Source: Immersiella caudata (Eukaryota; Ascomycota; Sordariomycetes; Sordariales; Lasiosphaeriaceae). Taken from it: DNA of 64,000 nucleotides. Position 1 is the stretch's first letter, and the number at the start of each line of letters is the position of its first letter. The DNA is taken from contig JAULSU010000001.1 of the NCBI GenBank assembly GCA_030512335.1, forward strand, positions 2,728,001-2,792,000, read 5' to 3'. The translations under genes were made by a program, and so were the position numbers. Of the stretch, positions 34,769 through 46,835 are shown piece by piece. The notes under the pieces are model-generated. The model was given only the letters and a program-made list of their open reading frames with translations, made no database searches and was not told where the DNA came from.

Positions 34769-37700
34769 ATGGACAGCCGGCCTACAACGGCTGAATCCAA
34801 GCATCAATACCAGCACAATCCGTGGCCACGCGCCCCTTCAGGTTCTGCAACACCGAGAGTCAACACAACGTCCACTCCCGAGGCTTCTCCAGGCTATTTG
34901 CCTGCCCACCTCGAGCTTCTGCCGATTCTATTCCCGCAGCAGACATTCCAGGACAAGCTTCTCCAGTACAACAAGCTTGTCTCTGCCGGTCGGGGAGGAG
35001 GTGGTGGGTTGCAGAGTGCCCCGCTCCCGTCTGTGCTGTCACCGACATCACAGCCCACGTCCCGCTCGCGATCGTCATCAAAGGTGTCTAACAAGGACCA
35101 CGCGAAACCTGGCACGCAGAGCTGTCATGGGAATAGAGCGACAAGGACAACTGATATCGCCGACCGCGCGCCCCTAGCATCGGCCAAGGCCTCAACCGTC
35201 AAAATGCAGGGCAAAAAGCATTCCGAGCCGACCGCGAACCACGGCCTTCCAGCGCGACCTCCGCCACCCTCTGCACACAATGCTCCTCTGGCACCCCCCG
35301 CACAATCGAGCTCGGTGCCGTCAACCCCCCATCAACACGCGCGCAAGTTCTCGTTTGAGTCCCGAGAGCCATCCCCTGGGGCGACACAGAATCATTCACC
35401 ACGATCTGCATACTCGGAGACCAACGGGAATGTCCCCTCACTCCGCCCGCTCCCCCCTCGATTGGGGAGTTGTCGGTTCGAAACAGCTGTTCCTCACTCA
35501 CGGCGGCGAATGCCCTACAGCATCGGCACGGACAGGTTAGAAAAGGTGGAGCCCGACAAAATCAAGAGCGCTTTGTCAGAGGAAGACGAAGGTAAACTGT
35601 TGTCAGACATTCAGGACCTGTATGCCAAGTTATTGCCGACTCAAGAAATCGAGATCAAAAGGAAAAAGCTGGTACAGAAACTGGAGAGGCTGTTCAATGA
35701 GGAGTGGCCCGGTCATGACATCCGAGTCCACCTCTTCGGCTCCTCGGGGAATCTGCTATGCTCCGATGACTCGGATGGTATGTGGCTTCTGTCAATTTCG
35801 TCTCAACGATCTGCTTTGGCTAACTGGCAGCAGTGGATATCTGCATTACCACCCCCTGGAAGGAGCTTGAAAACGTGTGCTCCATTGCCGATCTCCTGGA
35901 CAGACGTATGACCCCCCGCTGCCCGCCCTGGCCCCGTGAGAGACTAACACACCACAGATGGCATGGAGAAAGTTGTATGCGTCTCTTCAGCAAAGGTCCC
36001 AATCGTGAAGATGTGGGATCCGGAGCTGAACTTGGCCTGTGATATGAACGTCAACAACACACTAGCTCTGGAGAACACTCGTATGGTTCGCACCTATATC
36101 GGGATCGATGAGAGAGTGAGACCCCTCGCAATGATCATCAAATACTGGACACGACGGAGGATTGTCAATGATGCAGGTGAGCTGTGGCGTGATTGGTATC
36201 CACCAAACAGTTAAGCTTATTCTCGATACAGCATTCGGTGGCACCCTGAGCTCCTATACCTGGATATGCTTAATTATTGCTTTCTTACAACGGCGGGACC
36301 CACCGGTTATCCCTGCCCTTCACCAGCATCGCGCGAAATTGACGAAGAAGGACGGCGCAAAGAGCGGGTTCGCTGATGATCTGGACCAGCTTCGTGGATA
36401 TGGTGCAAAGAACAAGGACAGCCTGGCCGCCCTTCTCTTTCAGTTCTTCCGCTACTACGCACACGAATTTGACTACGACAAGTATGCGTTATCAATACGG
36501 CTCGGGAAGCTTCTTACCAAGACGGAGAAGAAATGGCACCTTGGCACAAACAACATGCTCTGCATCGAAGAGCCATTTAATACCATTCGGAACCTTGGGA
36601 ACACGGCTGATGACACCTCCTTTCGGGGCCTTCACATGGAGCTCCGGAGAGCGTTCGATCTGATTGCCGAAGGCAAGCTGAGCGACTGTTGCGAACAGTT
36701 TGTTTTTCCCAAGGAAGAGGAACGGATCTGGCAAAAGCCTGCCCCTGCGCCGAGGCCGATCCTGGTTAGGAGCTCCTCTCAGCAATACGCTGGCAGGGGC
36801 AGGGGAGTCTATCGTGGTAACCGTCAGTTCAGGAATGGCGGGTCGAGTCGGCGGGCATCATCCAGCGTTGCTTACGACCAGAATGCGGCGTTTGCGCAGG
36901 CCGGCATGGCTTCCGCGCCCATGTCGTCACAAGAGTATATGTGGTACCAGCCTGGAACCTCTCAGCTCTCCCAAGACCTGCTTGCCTCGTCTTTGTTGTC
37001 AGTTCAAGAGCACAACATGCGCCTTCAACAGCTGTACATGAGCCAGCAAATGGCATTCGCACAGCAGCACTCGCAGAGGATACAGAACGGGTCGGCGCCG
37101 TCGACGGGTAGATCGCGTACGGATTCGTTCGACAATCCGCCTCTGTCCGCGCCGCTCCGACCTGAGTTTATATACAGCTATGGGCTCCCGATTCCGGGTT
37201 ACTATCACCCAGGTTCAGCAACGTTTACGGCTTTCCCCTCATCACCTGCGACAACGGCAGCACCTGAGTTTAGGAGGAATCTACGTGCTATGGCCGGTGA
37301 TTCCGGAGGCTCGGGGGGCAGTGGTGCCCTTAGGTCGCAATCCCAGCCAGCCTCGAGGACCCCCATGACCCCTGCACAGCCTGCGCATGGATTCCCAGCA
37401 CCAGGGCATAATGTCCAAGGAGGGCATGCAGTTGCAGGGCGGCACGTCAATGGGCTTCCCATTCCAAGTTTCATGCCGGACGATTCGGCCGATGCGGATT
37501 TCGACGACGCACCGGCCAAGACCCTGTCGGAGTCTCCCCCTGAAGACGATGGTCCCCGGCCCATAGGATACTACGTGAATGAGAGCTCGAGCCCAATTCG
37601 GAAGGTCAATGGCTTTCCGACCCCGGTGCCCGCATTTGGTGATCTTGGCCAGGGACCTCAAGGACGTCGGCGGTTGTCCACAGATCAGTTGCCCCAATCT

Positions 37701-38726
37701 ATCCTTGATCGAAGAATGAAGCGGACTTCAAGATCGCCCTCTCCCCTGGGACATGCTAGAGCCTTCTCGGTGGGGACGAGCTCGGCACCGCTAGCATCGG
37801 CACCATTTCAAGTCAATGGCAAGCTGACCCCTAACCGTGCTCCATTAGTCGTCAACGGCACGATCTCAAAGCCAACCTCAACCCCAGGGTCTCTCCGGCC
37901 CCCGCCTCCGGTTGGCCCCATGGCTGAGCACATTTCTTCAGAGGAGGCCGGCTTTGACAACCCGTTATACATCAGCCAAGGACATGGGTTCAGTAGCCCG
38001 TGGACCGAACAGCTCGCACCGCACCCACTCACTGCGGTCGAGCCAGGCCCTCCAACATTTCCGGAAAGGCCAGTCATCGTTAATGGTTCCTCTTCTGGTC
38101 GCTCCCCGATCACAACTCACAGTGCTGCAGAGCCATCATTTCAGCATCGTGTGTCAGTTGGCGGGCCTGTGCCACCCGGGATACCCTACATGCCCATGAC
38201 AGGTGAGTCTAACGGCAGTGGGATTCCCGGCTTTTCTTCTCCACCGGTCAACCGGTCACGGATCATCTCGCGCCAGCAGCAAAACGGGATAGCACCCCTA
38301 GATCTCGCCACTGGCGACTTCACGGTTGCGCAGGACATTCAGCAGCATCTGTCGCCGGTTTACGAACACAGAACGCCGTCCCCAACAGCTGTGCGGCGAT
38401 TTGATGTGCCTCCCGTCGGACAGCCGCCACTTGCTCTCAAGGACCAGCGACCCGACCCATCTAGGCCCAGCCAAAAAACGCCACCAGTCGGTCCCGCCAT
38501 GAAGTATGATTCCTCAAATCGTTCACCACCACTGGACTCGAGAGTCAGCGGCGGCTCCAGGGAAAATGGTCACCTCCGCGGTGTGAAGAGCCAGGCTGAG
38601 CCCGCGAACAGCTGGCAGCGGCCAAAGGCACGGAAAAAGGGTGTAGCTGATCTCAAAGGCGCAGCCAACGGCTTTGCGCATGGAGAGCAGCAGCCCAAAA
38701 ACGATGCCGATCGTAAGGGTGGTTGA
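34769..38726 (+). CDS. Cid1/TRF-type terminal nucleotidyltransferase (PAP/25A-associated)
   Basis: Four exons (34769-35777, 35834-35905, 35958-36176, 36232-38726) give 1264 residues; introns are 52-56 nt. The nucleotidyltransferase core has HLFGSSGN followed by SDDSDVDICITTPW, with the DxD metal-binding pair split by the first intron. MIIKYWTRRR and AFGGTLSSYTW lead into a PAP/25A-associated domain (about residues 493-580, including MLCIEEPFN). Family members add A or U tails to RNA 3' ends. The ~330-residue N-terminus and ~685-residue C-terminus are Ser/Pro/Gly-rich; the latter has an RGG-like AGRGRGVYRGNRQFRN that may bind RNA. The start is the first ATG; the frame continues upstream without one. 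The first acceptor is a tandem GCAGCAG (see findings). Confidence 0.9.
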
Positions 38727-40328
38727 GGAGGCAACGAAAGAACCCAGCGGGTCTGAAGTGGACCACGCACCATGACAGTTCGACCGCCTGGTTTTCTTGG
38801 ATACCTGGTAACCGTCTGGCTTGCTATATGGGGAAGCAAGGCTCTATATTGGACAAGTTGTTCAGGATCTTGCCTTGGAGCATACTGCTGGCTAGTTATG
38901 GTGCAACCAGTTCATTTGCTGGTGCTGAGGGATCCTGCGGAGAAGCAGCGCCGTTGGCTTCTATGGATCACTGCATGTTGAGGAATGGCCTCGGTGCGGT
39001 TCTGACCCACAATCAGCTCCCATGAAGGCTAGCATCTCTCTGGACGACGAAGCCCCGCCACCCACCCGGCCATCTGGGACTTTCCAATCCTTTCATCTCA
39101 GAAGCAATGCTATCGAGGAGTGGAGCCCCACTGGGCTGACCATTTATCGGCTTAAGATTCAAGAGCGTTGTGGTTTATACTGTGTGGGAGCTTCAGCCCC
39201 ATGGCGTTCATTCGTCCGAGCTTGAAGGTCGTGGGCGAGTCTACCTGTGGGCAACAACACCTCCTTAGCCGATTTGAGACTCGGCATCGGAGAGAAGCTG
39301 GATCGGGCCATTCTCCGGTCGTTCAACTTTTAAGCGGCAGTCGGAATTACTGCATTTTATACTCCCCGAGGTATGGGGATGGAAGAGACCAGGCACGACA
39401 GCTCGGCAGACAAAAGGAGTGGCGTATTGGCGAAAAAAAAAACCTATTTCCACCCGTTTCGTCATTTTCGGTTGCACTAGTGAGGAAGGGTACATTGCAC
39501 ATTTTATAGAGGAGCGTCTTTCATCAGCAGGCGGGCGGGCAGCATATGTTTAGCGCATGCTTCTCGGGTTTTGCGAAGTGTCTGGCTTTCTTATTGCGGG
39601 GTTCATTTGACATCAAACAGCCTGAATGATATCACAAGCATGGTCTCGAAGTTGTCTTCTGCAATCCTCATTCTGTTTCGCCCACATCCTTGTGGCTCCG
39701 CCTGAGGGGCAGCCTGTCCTGTTTGTTCAGCGTGGGCTGAACCTAGGTGCTCGCGGAGGTTGAAACTGTGACCAAGGTTCCTCCTTTGTTTCTGTGGTTG
39801 TCTTTCCTCACAACTTTCAAGCCAATGGGTGTTTATGGGATCTCTTTACCTGGTAAGGCAAGGGGGGCATTTGGGTTTTATCGGGTTGGTTGCCGCGAAG
39901 CACGTTTGATACCAAAAATCTTCTTGTTTTTCTTTTTCTTTTTCTTATAGAGCTTTCTTTAGATGGCGGAATGAAGGAAGTCGACGTCGCCATTGGGAAG
40001 GGATCGTTGGGAAGACAGCAAGGCGGGGACCCATCACGGCGGTCGTCGTTGGTGCTGTGCTACGCATGTAGGATGGAAAAGGAAATAGTTTCAGGGAGAG
40101 GATAAAAGGAACGAGATATAAATCCGGAATAAAAAAAATGTTGAAAATTCAGCCACCTGGTTCACCTGGTTGTTGGATGTGAAGTTCACAAAGACAACTT
40201 GGAGCGTATCATCAGTGAAATCGTGCTTGCCCCTAATTGAGCTAAGGCCTGTCCCAGTCCACTAATTATGAGGCGCCCTGGCCCCCAAAACGCATCCTCA
40301 CCATGGTCCTATAACCTGAGCGTGCCCC
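38727..40328. other. 1.6-kb intergenic, convergent 3' ends
   Basis: 3' regions of the Cid1-like gene and the F-box-like gene. A T-rich stretch at about 39920-39950 ends in TTATAG and resembles an intron 3' end, but no exon pair could be built around it. No gene recognised. Confidence 0.4.
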
Positions 40329-41398
40329 TCAAACGACCCAGTAGACCTCTATCTTCACACCCTCGACATAGTTAGCCCAGCCTGGAAACCTGTTCTTGCC
40401 CCATACTGTCACGACGTCGCCAAGTTGTAGCTCCCGCACAAACTTCCCGTCGCCTGTCTCTGTCCCTCGTCCGAGGTCAGCCAAGTTGGTTTCGGGGCTC
40501 ATCTCGTCTGTGTAGTTCCAAACGACGCGGTGTTCTAGTATGTCTCGTACTGCCGTTTTGTTGCACTGGATCTTGAGGTGTTCGACTGGAAGGAGCGGGT
40601 GGTCAAACTTGTGGGCGGTTTCGTCCACGCCCTCTAATATAACTGGTGGATAGACGGTCGATAAATCTTCGAGAGCGAGCGAGGGTTGCTCTTGAGTCTC
40701 TAGATTCTCACCGCTCTTCTTGGCCCACCTCTCAAGGCCAGCCTCGAACCATGTCCAAGAGCCGTGATAGGTGAAGTGGTGTTGATTGGAGCCTCCCCAG
40801 CCCTGATCGCGGCTCCGGATGGTGAAGACGATCTTGCGGCATGGGTGGTTAACAAGCGGGGCTGGGTAGTTCATTAGGCTCTGGAAGGCATCTGCGGGGA
40901 ATTGTTCTCCGGGTGGCTTGGGCGGTATGCTGGTTCGATAGAGGTCTTCTCTCCCGAGCGATGGGCTCTTTGGCGGCCATGTGTGAAAACCCAAGGGCAC
41001 GCTCCGGAGCTGGGAAAGAGGCCGTAATGTTAGTGAATCTGTTGTCATTATGATGCTGTTGCGGGGCCAGAACTCACCAGAAGCTCATTTTCTGAGTCGT
41101 TGGCTACCTGAGAGAAGCCGACTGTATAGAGACCGTGGTCGCTATGGTTCTTGTAGTCAACCTCTGTGGTTGTGCGCGGCCAGTATTCGGCCTGGTCGAC
41201 AATGCTTTCAACCAGTTCGAGAGGAAGGTGGAGGCCCTTGGTGAGCATTGATTTGATTACGAGTACATCGGCAATGCTAGGCTGATAGGAAGTATGATGT
41301 GCCTTTTCCGCGGCCTCGATGCTAGACGGCGTGTCCGCACCGTGACCCGACTCGGAGGGTACCCATATCCCAAGCCATCTCCCGACCGAGGTCAACAT
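40329..41398 (-). CDS. F-box-like protein of unknown function
   Basis: Two exons (41398-41078, 41009-40329) give 333 residues; the 68-nt intron joins ENELL to LRSVPLGFHTW. The start MLTSVGRWLGIW is the first ATG in frame, so an additional upstream exon is possible. Residues about 53-73 (LHLPLELVESIVDQAEYWPRT) look like a short F-box helix, which would link the protein to an SCF ubiquitin ligase. The rest contains KIVFTIRSRDQGWGG and YHGSWTWFEAGLERW, a pattern I associate with uncharacterised fungal proteins, plus a C-terminal VVTVWGKNRFPGWANYVEGVKIEVYW strand-rich block. No catalytic motif is seen. A function cannot be assigned beyond the F-box suggestion. Confidence 0.7.
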
Positions 41399-42107
41399 TG
41401 CTTCGGGCTGTTTCGGACGTATTGAAGAATCAGTTCCTTGCGGAGGTAGCTGGTGAGATTTCTCAAGGATAAAGACCGCTGCACTGCGGGGTATGGGCGA
41501 GATTGGTTGAGCTGTTGAGCGCGGTTGACGTTGAGCTGTTGGGGGCAATACGTCAGGGCAAATGGAGAAGGTCAGCTTTTGGCACTGCGATTGAAAAAAA
41601 GGGCTGTCTGCAAGTTATAAAATGTTTGCTTTGCTAAACCCTAGGCTATGACTTAGAATTAGATCTCCCGACTCGGACCGTAGTGATATTGCCTACTTGT
41701 GCGTGACGCGGTTGAGCTGGGTGCCACTGTGACATCACCTTCAGCTTGTCGTGGGGTACAGGCGACAGGGGTCGTCGGGCTGGTCAGGCAAGTGGGGCGA
41801 GCCAACCCAACCTGGACGGAGAGGGCGGACCACGTGAAATGACGAAATCGCGGGAGCTCGCGTCGAAGACATGAATGAACTCCTCGGGCGCCGAGGTCGC
41901 CCAATCGCATGCGATGGCTTATTCGAGTGAGGGCTCTGTCTTAGCGGTGCTCTCTGCTGCGGTATTATTACCAACAAGTTAGACCGCCAGCCAAAATGAG
42001 CAATTCTCTTGCGCTGGTCCAACGATCTTAGATCCCCGCTACGCCCGCGCCGCGCTTCCGTGGAGTCCCCGCCGTCTTCCAGCCGATTTAGAGCTCCATC
42101 GCACAGA
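41399..42107. promoter_or_regulatory. Shared upstream region of the F-box-like and CysA-like genes
   Basis: A 709-bp divergent intergenic region. The open frame that enters from the CysA-like gene has no ATG here. No specific binding site is assigned. Confidence 0.4.
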
Positions 42108-43700
42108 ATGAAGTCCCGAGTACGGATAGCAGCAGCGAGTCTGCGACAGGCCCTGCAACTCACCTCACAACCCACGACAAGGTCATTGTGCAACAATGCA
42201 GTAATCGCAGGACCAAACGCATCCAAATCCAGCGCGGGCTTGTTGGCGTCACGAAGACAATTGCATTCTGGGCCTCCTCAACGAAATGGCGCGGCCTCGA
42301 ACCCAGCGATGGCATTCCCCTGCCTCGACGCTCTTGAAACTAGGTCAGCCACCTTGAAGAACGAAGTCAGATCCCGGTCCGATGCCAGCGGGCCAGAGCC
42401 ATCCTACACGGTTGGTGCCACGCAAATATACCACTGCAACGACCCTCTCTTGCTCGACTGGGGAGGCGTCCTCCGCGAATTCGGCATTGCATACGAGTCT
42501 TGGGGCCAGATGAACAGTGACCGATCCAACGTTATCCTCTTGCACACAGGCCTGTCAGCCTCGTCACACGCCCACTCAACACCTCAGAATCCGCAGCTAG
42601 GTTGGTGGGAGAAGTTTATCGGACCGGGGCTGGCTCTCGACACAGACAAATACCACATAATATGCACCAACGTTATTGGCGGCTGCTACGGCTCTACGGG
42701 GCCGAGCAGTATTGACCCAGCTGACGGTCATCGTTATGCCACACGGTTCCCCATCCTGACCATGGAAGACATGGTACGCGCCCAGTTTCGCCTGCTAGAC
42801 AGCCTCGGCGTCAACCGGCTATACGCCAGCGTCGGTTCAAGTATGGGCGGCATGCAATCCCTGGCTGCCGGCGTGCTGTTCCCAGATCGCGTCGGGCGCA
42901 TCATCTCGATCAGTGGCTGCGCTCGCAGCCATCCTTACAGCATCGCCATGCGACACACGCAACGTCAAGTGCTCATGATGGACCCCAACTGGAACCGAGG
43001 CTTCTACTACGGCCACGTGCCGCCACACGCTGGCATGAAGCTGGCCCGCGAGATTGCCACCGTTACCTACCGCTCCGGCCCCGAGTGGGAACAGCGCTTC
43101 GGCCGCCGCCGCGCGGATCCGAGCAAGCCCCCAGCTCTCTGCCCCGACTTCCTGATCGAGACATATCTCGACCACGCGGGCGAGAAGTTCTGCCTCACCT
43201 ACGATCCTAACAGCCTGCTCTACGTAAGCAAGGCTATGGATCTGTTCGACCTAGGTCGCGCAAACCAACGTGCCGCTGCTGCGCGCCGCGCTGAGCATGA
43301 GGTCTCTTTCCAAGACGGCGTGTATGAGTCGGCCGTCGACTCTGCATGCAGTCTGACACTGCCTGACAAGCCGTATGAGGAGCAGCCGGACAGCGCTGCC
43401 TCGCCGGGAACCAGCAGCTACAGCGCAAGCTCTGAGGCCGTATCTATCTCGCGCCCCCCTGCCGATCTTGTGGCCGGCCTTTCGGCACTCTGGGACCATC
43501 CTGTACTGGTCATGGGTGTCGCAAGTGACATTTTGTTCCCTGCATGGCAGCAGCGCGAGATTGCTGAGGCGCTGCGTATGGCTGGAAATAGGAACGTGGC
43601 TCACTATGAACTGAGCGAGGAACAGAGCCTTTTCGGTCACGATACGTTCTTGCTTGATGTCAAGAATGTTGGAGGGGCTATCAAGAATTTTTTGAGGTAA
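42108..43700 (+). CDS. cysA: Serine O-acyltransferase of the MetX family (CysA/Cys2 type)
   Basis: A single exon of 530 residues. The first 40 residues (MKSRVRIAAASLRQALQLTS...) are basic and Ser-rich, a likely mitochondrial targeting peptide. The rest is an alpha/beta hydrolase of the MetX/homoserine acetyltransferase family: VGATQIYHCNDPLLLDWGG, FGIAYESWGQ, ILLHTGLSASSHA, nucleophile Ser in SVGSSMGGMQ, Asp in GVASDILFP and His in FGHDTFLLD. In filamentous fungi this subgroup makes O-acetyl- or O-succinyl-serine for cysteine synthesis (A. nidulans CysA, S. pombe Cys2) rather than O-acetylhomoserine. A ~75-residue low-complexity insertion precedes the Asp. The start is the first ATG of the frame. 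Whether acetyl- or succinyl-CoA is the donor cannot be read by eye. Confidence 0.88.
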   Translation: MKSRVRIAAASLRQALQLTSQPTTRSLCNNAVIAGPNASKSSAGLLASRRQLHSGPPQRNGAASNPAMAFPCLDALETRSATLKNEVRSRSDASGPEPSYTVGATQIYHCNDPLLLDWGGVLREFGIAYESWGQMNSDRSNVILLHTGLSASSHAHSTPQNPQLGWWEKFIGPGLALDTDKYHIICTNVIGGCYGSTGPSSIDPADGHRYATRFPILTMEDMVRAQFRLLDSLGVNRLYASVGSSMGGMQSLAAGVLFPDRVGRIISISGCARSHPYSIAMRHTQRQVLMMDPNWNRGFYYGHVPPHAGMKLAREIATVTYRSGPEWEQRFGRRRADPSKPPALCPDFLIETYLDHAGEKFCLTYDPNSLLYVSKAMDLFDLGRANQRAAAARRAEHEVSFQDGVYESAVDSACSLTLPDKPYEEQPDSAASPGTSSYSASSEAVSISRPPADLVAGLSALWDHPVLVMGVASDILFPAWQQREIAEALRMAGNRNVAHYELSEEQSLFGHDTFLLDVKNVGGAIKNFLR

Positions 43701-44177
43701 CAGGGAAAGGACTTTTAGGAGGACCTAACATGGCTATGTATGGTCTGTACAGCCCGGAAAGCTGCTGCTACAGAGCGAGTCAATTACATAAGCCACACAT
43801 CGGGGATATTTCTCTCCATGTTCATCCATCAGAAACCTCCGCCCGGGACATTTTCTGAGTCCTTGGGTCAACCGTGTGGTCGTTACAAAATACCCCCTTT
43901 ATTACTGTTTGTTTGCTCCAATGTGGCCCGTGCATGAATTAGGGGCAAGCCACACAGCACTTATTATCATAGCGGAAAGACATGCTCAAGAGACAAAATC
44001 GATTGGGTATATAGAAAAGGTTGCATTATTAATGCAAGTATGCCGCTTGATAAACATGAAAGTAAGAGCAATATGTCTTTGCTCGCCTCCCGCTGGTGTG
44101 CTGTTGGATGTCGCAGGGCTGAGGCAAGTGATTCCGGCCTTGCACACAAGCCCAATTGATCATTATACATTATGAAA
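43701..44177. other. Intergenic, convergent 3' ends
   Basis: AT-rich 477 bp between the CysA-like stop and the stop of the 865-residue protein. Nothing recognised. Confidence 0.45.
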
Positions 44178-46835
44178 TTAGATGAATCCCGTCCCGAACT
44201 TGTCTACGCGGTGAAGTCGCGGGTCTGCTCGCATGCTCGGTCCCCTTGCCAGACCGACACCCAGCGCTGCTGCGGCGGCGGCCGCTTCTTCCGCCCCTAT
44301 GCCGTCGACTGGCGTCCGCGCGCGACTTGGTGGCCCAATCCCCGGAGGCATTAACGCAGGCCCTGAGGTGCCCTGTGAGGTGGATGGCCGTCTGTTGCTC
44401 CCTGGGGGTCCTCGGCTTGCCGAACGTAATGGAGGGGTGAAAAGCGCTGGGTCTCGTGAGTACGCGTCCGGCGAGAAGTTGAAGTCGAGGGGCGGGGGCG
44501 CTCTTGGCTGCAAATTCTCGGTCACGGGTTGTTTTATCAGCTCTTCGACTGGTGGCGTGGGTGAAGATGGAGAAACAAGGGGCCAGGTGGCCGAATCTGG
44601 AGTAGGAGGGATGCTGGGGCCGAAATCAAATTTGAAGCCGGCGTCTACGACAGTGCTGACTGTAGGCCGTTGTCGGGATGATGAAGATGGTGGCGGATCG
44701 AGCGTTGGAGCTGGGCTCAGGGTCCGGTTGGGTTGGTGAAACTGGAAAGCGCCGGAGCGGGATGATGGGGAGATAGCTCCGCCCCCTGCTGCGAAAGGTC
44801 GGGAGCTAGCTGCCGTTTGACTGGTTGTCGCACCGTATTCATCCAAGGTAGGTCGACGTGGGCCCCGTCGAAGAATGAACGATCCTCTCATGGGGCTCAG
44901 TTCTCGGGAGGAAAACATGGTTGAGTCTACCCCGTGACCAAGTGGCGGAGACGAGCGCAGCGGTGCTGGATGGAGAGTGACTACTGGCTCCTTATTGTCT
45001 TCTCCGTCTTCGCTGTAGAAGCTGCTCGTCATGCTGGCCCTGCTGCTATCGTCTCCCCGACTCTGTTCTCGACCTTCTGGTTGGCTTTGCTGCTGGACTT
45101 TCTGCGCATTCGCCAGCGACTTCTCGAGCTCCTCAATTTCCATTGAAAGACTGACACGCCGGGGGGAGTTCAATGTGAGGGTATCACGTCTCGCTTGAAC
45201 GCTCCTGATAACAGGCCTCGCGAATTGCTCAACCAAGCCGTCCTCATCGGGAGACCGCGAGCCTGGCCTTTCATCGTACATCATTGGTTCAGGGCTTTGG
45301 GCCATTAATTCTCGAAGCGTTGGCTCATTTACAGCAGGTGATTGAATGCTGGACCCAGAGTCTTGACGTCGGAATCCGTTAGGACCAAGAATACTTGGTG
45401 CGGGACTCTGAGAACGACTTCCAGCGGCACTTAGCCCACGAGGAATAGCACTGTTCCGTATTGGGCTGTGTGGTCGAAAATCACTCTGTCCTGCAGCGCG
45501 TGAAATAGGGCTGATGGCTACCGGGCTTTGTGACCGAAACTCCTGGACAGCCGTGTTCACACGGGGACCGTTTGACATGGAGCTCTGCGATGGTGGCGCA
45601 CTAAGGCCTTGGGAGCGAGCTGACTCGTCTGAGCCGAGGCGTCGTGGCCTGGTGTCTCCGCGGCTGCTCGATCTGGAATCAAATCCATCGACATCCGAAC
45701 TGTTCGCTCGAACGGGACCGCGGGAGACGAACGCGCTGTGAGCACTGGCTTGAGGGCCACGACGATTTCCCCCTTGTCCTGGCGGTTGGGGAAGCTCCTG
45801 CGTAGGAGGGCCGTGTCGAGGGGGTCCAATAGCAATTCCGCCACGACTTCCGGGCCTCGTCAAGTTGTCAAAATTACCTCTGGATAGGGGTTCTCCTGTG
45901 ATTGAAGCGATAGGGCTCGGGGGGGCTCGCACTCCGCCGCGACTGCCAGGCCTCTGGTCCAAGTTTCCCCTGAAAACAGGCCCTGGGCTCGTGGGAATGT
46001 GTTGCGCAGAAACCTTGGCTTCATCTGATCCCAGCCGTGGCGCCTGCCGTCGCTTGTCTGCTGCTGCCGCCTTCTCTTTGGCAAGCTTCTCCTGCACCGA
46101 TGCCATGATGTGGTCGACCATATCGTCCGCTTCTTCTCCAAACACCGAACTATTGTCAGTTTCAGACCTGGGCGTCAGGGGTAATTGCATGTCTCCAAGG
46201 GGCGATTTAGGTGTAACCGGACTCCTCAGAAAATTGGCGTCTTGTGGGCCGCTCCACGCTTTGCTCTGAATGCCGCTCGAGGTTCCCGGTCGTGGCCCTG
46301 GCCCTGGGAGGACGAGGCTGACAGCGGAGCCATTCTTTGCGCCCAGTCTTGAACTGAATCCAGGTCCTGGAGCTGCTAAACTACTTGAGGATCCGCTGCG
46401 CGCGCGAAACTGGGAGCCAAACGCGGGCGCAGGAGCCGCAAGACTAGCCGATGACCCGTTGTTTGCGCGGAGCCTCGAGCGGATATTGGCATCCGATGCA
46501 TGCGCGTGAGGTTTGAGACTGGAGAAGCTACCCTTGCGTCCATGATCGCTCCTCAGATTCACCATGCTCGACGCGGCGAAATTACCACCATAGCCAAGGT
46601 TCCCCTGAGCGTATGGTGACCTGAAGTCCTGCGAAAGCGCCGTATCGGGCCGGTCGTGAGTTGTGTTCGCCCTATCGATGCCGCGGTCTACCATGTCCCA
46701 TCCTTGCAGGTGCTTTGTGGTCTTCTCGGATTTCCTGCGTCATCAGTTGTTGGTTGGCGCGTCACACAACTGGTGCGCATCAACGGGCACTCACTTCTTC
46801 TTGTCCCCAAACTTTAAGCCGAAAAAAGAGACCAT
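44178..46835 (-). CDS. Low-complexity Ser/Pro/Gly-rich protein of unknown function
   Basis: Two exons (46835-46795, 46734-44178) give 865 residues; the 60-nt intron lies within the run of Lys codons (GDKKK-KSEKTTKHL). The N-terminus MVSFFGLKFGDKKKK is hydrophobic then basic. Early in exon 2 there are three imperfect tandem units of about 28 residues with the core S-x-SL-x-x-P-x-P-x-F, then two RGN-x-D...RPGSRGG units. A Lys/Glu/Ala-rich helix (MASVQEKLAKEKAAAADKRR) and a second helical stretch (MEIEELEKSLANAQKVQQQ) are the only segments likely to be folded. The rest is disordered with many SP and RxxS sites, as in phospho-regulated scaffold proteins. I do not recognise the family beyond that. 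Confidence 0.8.
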
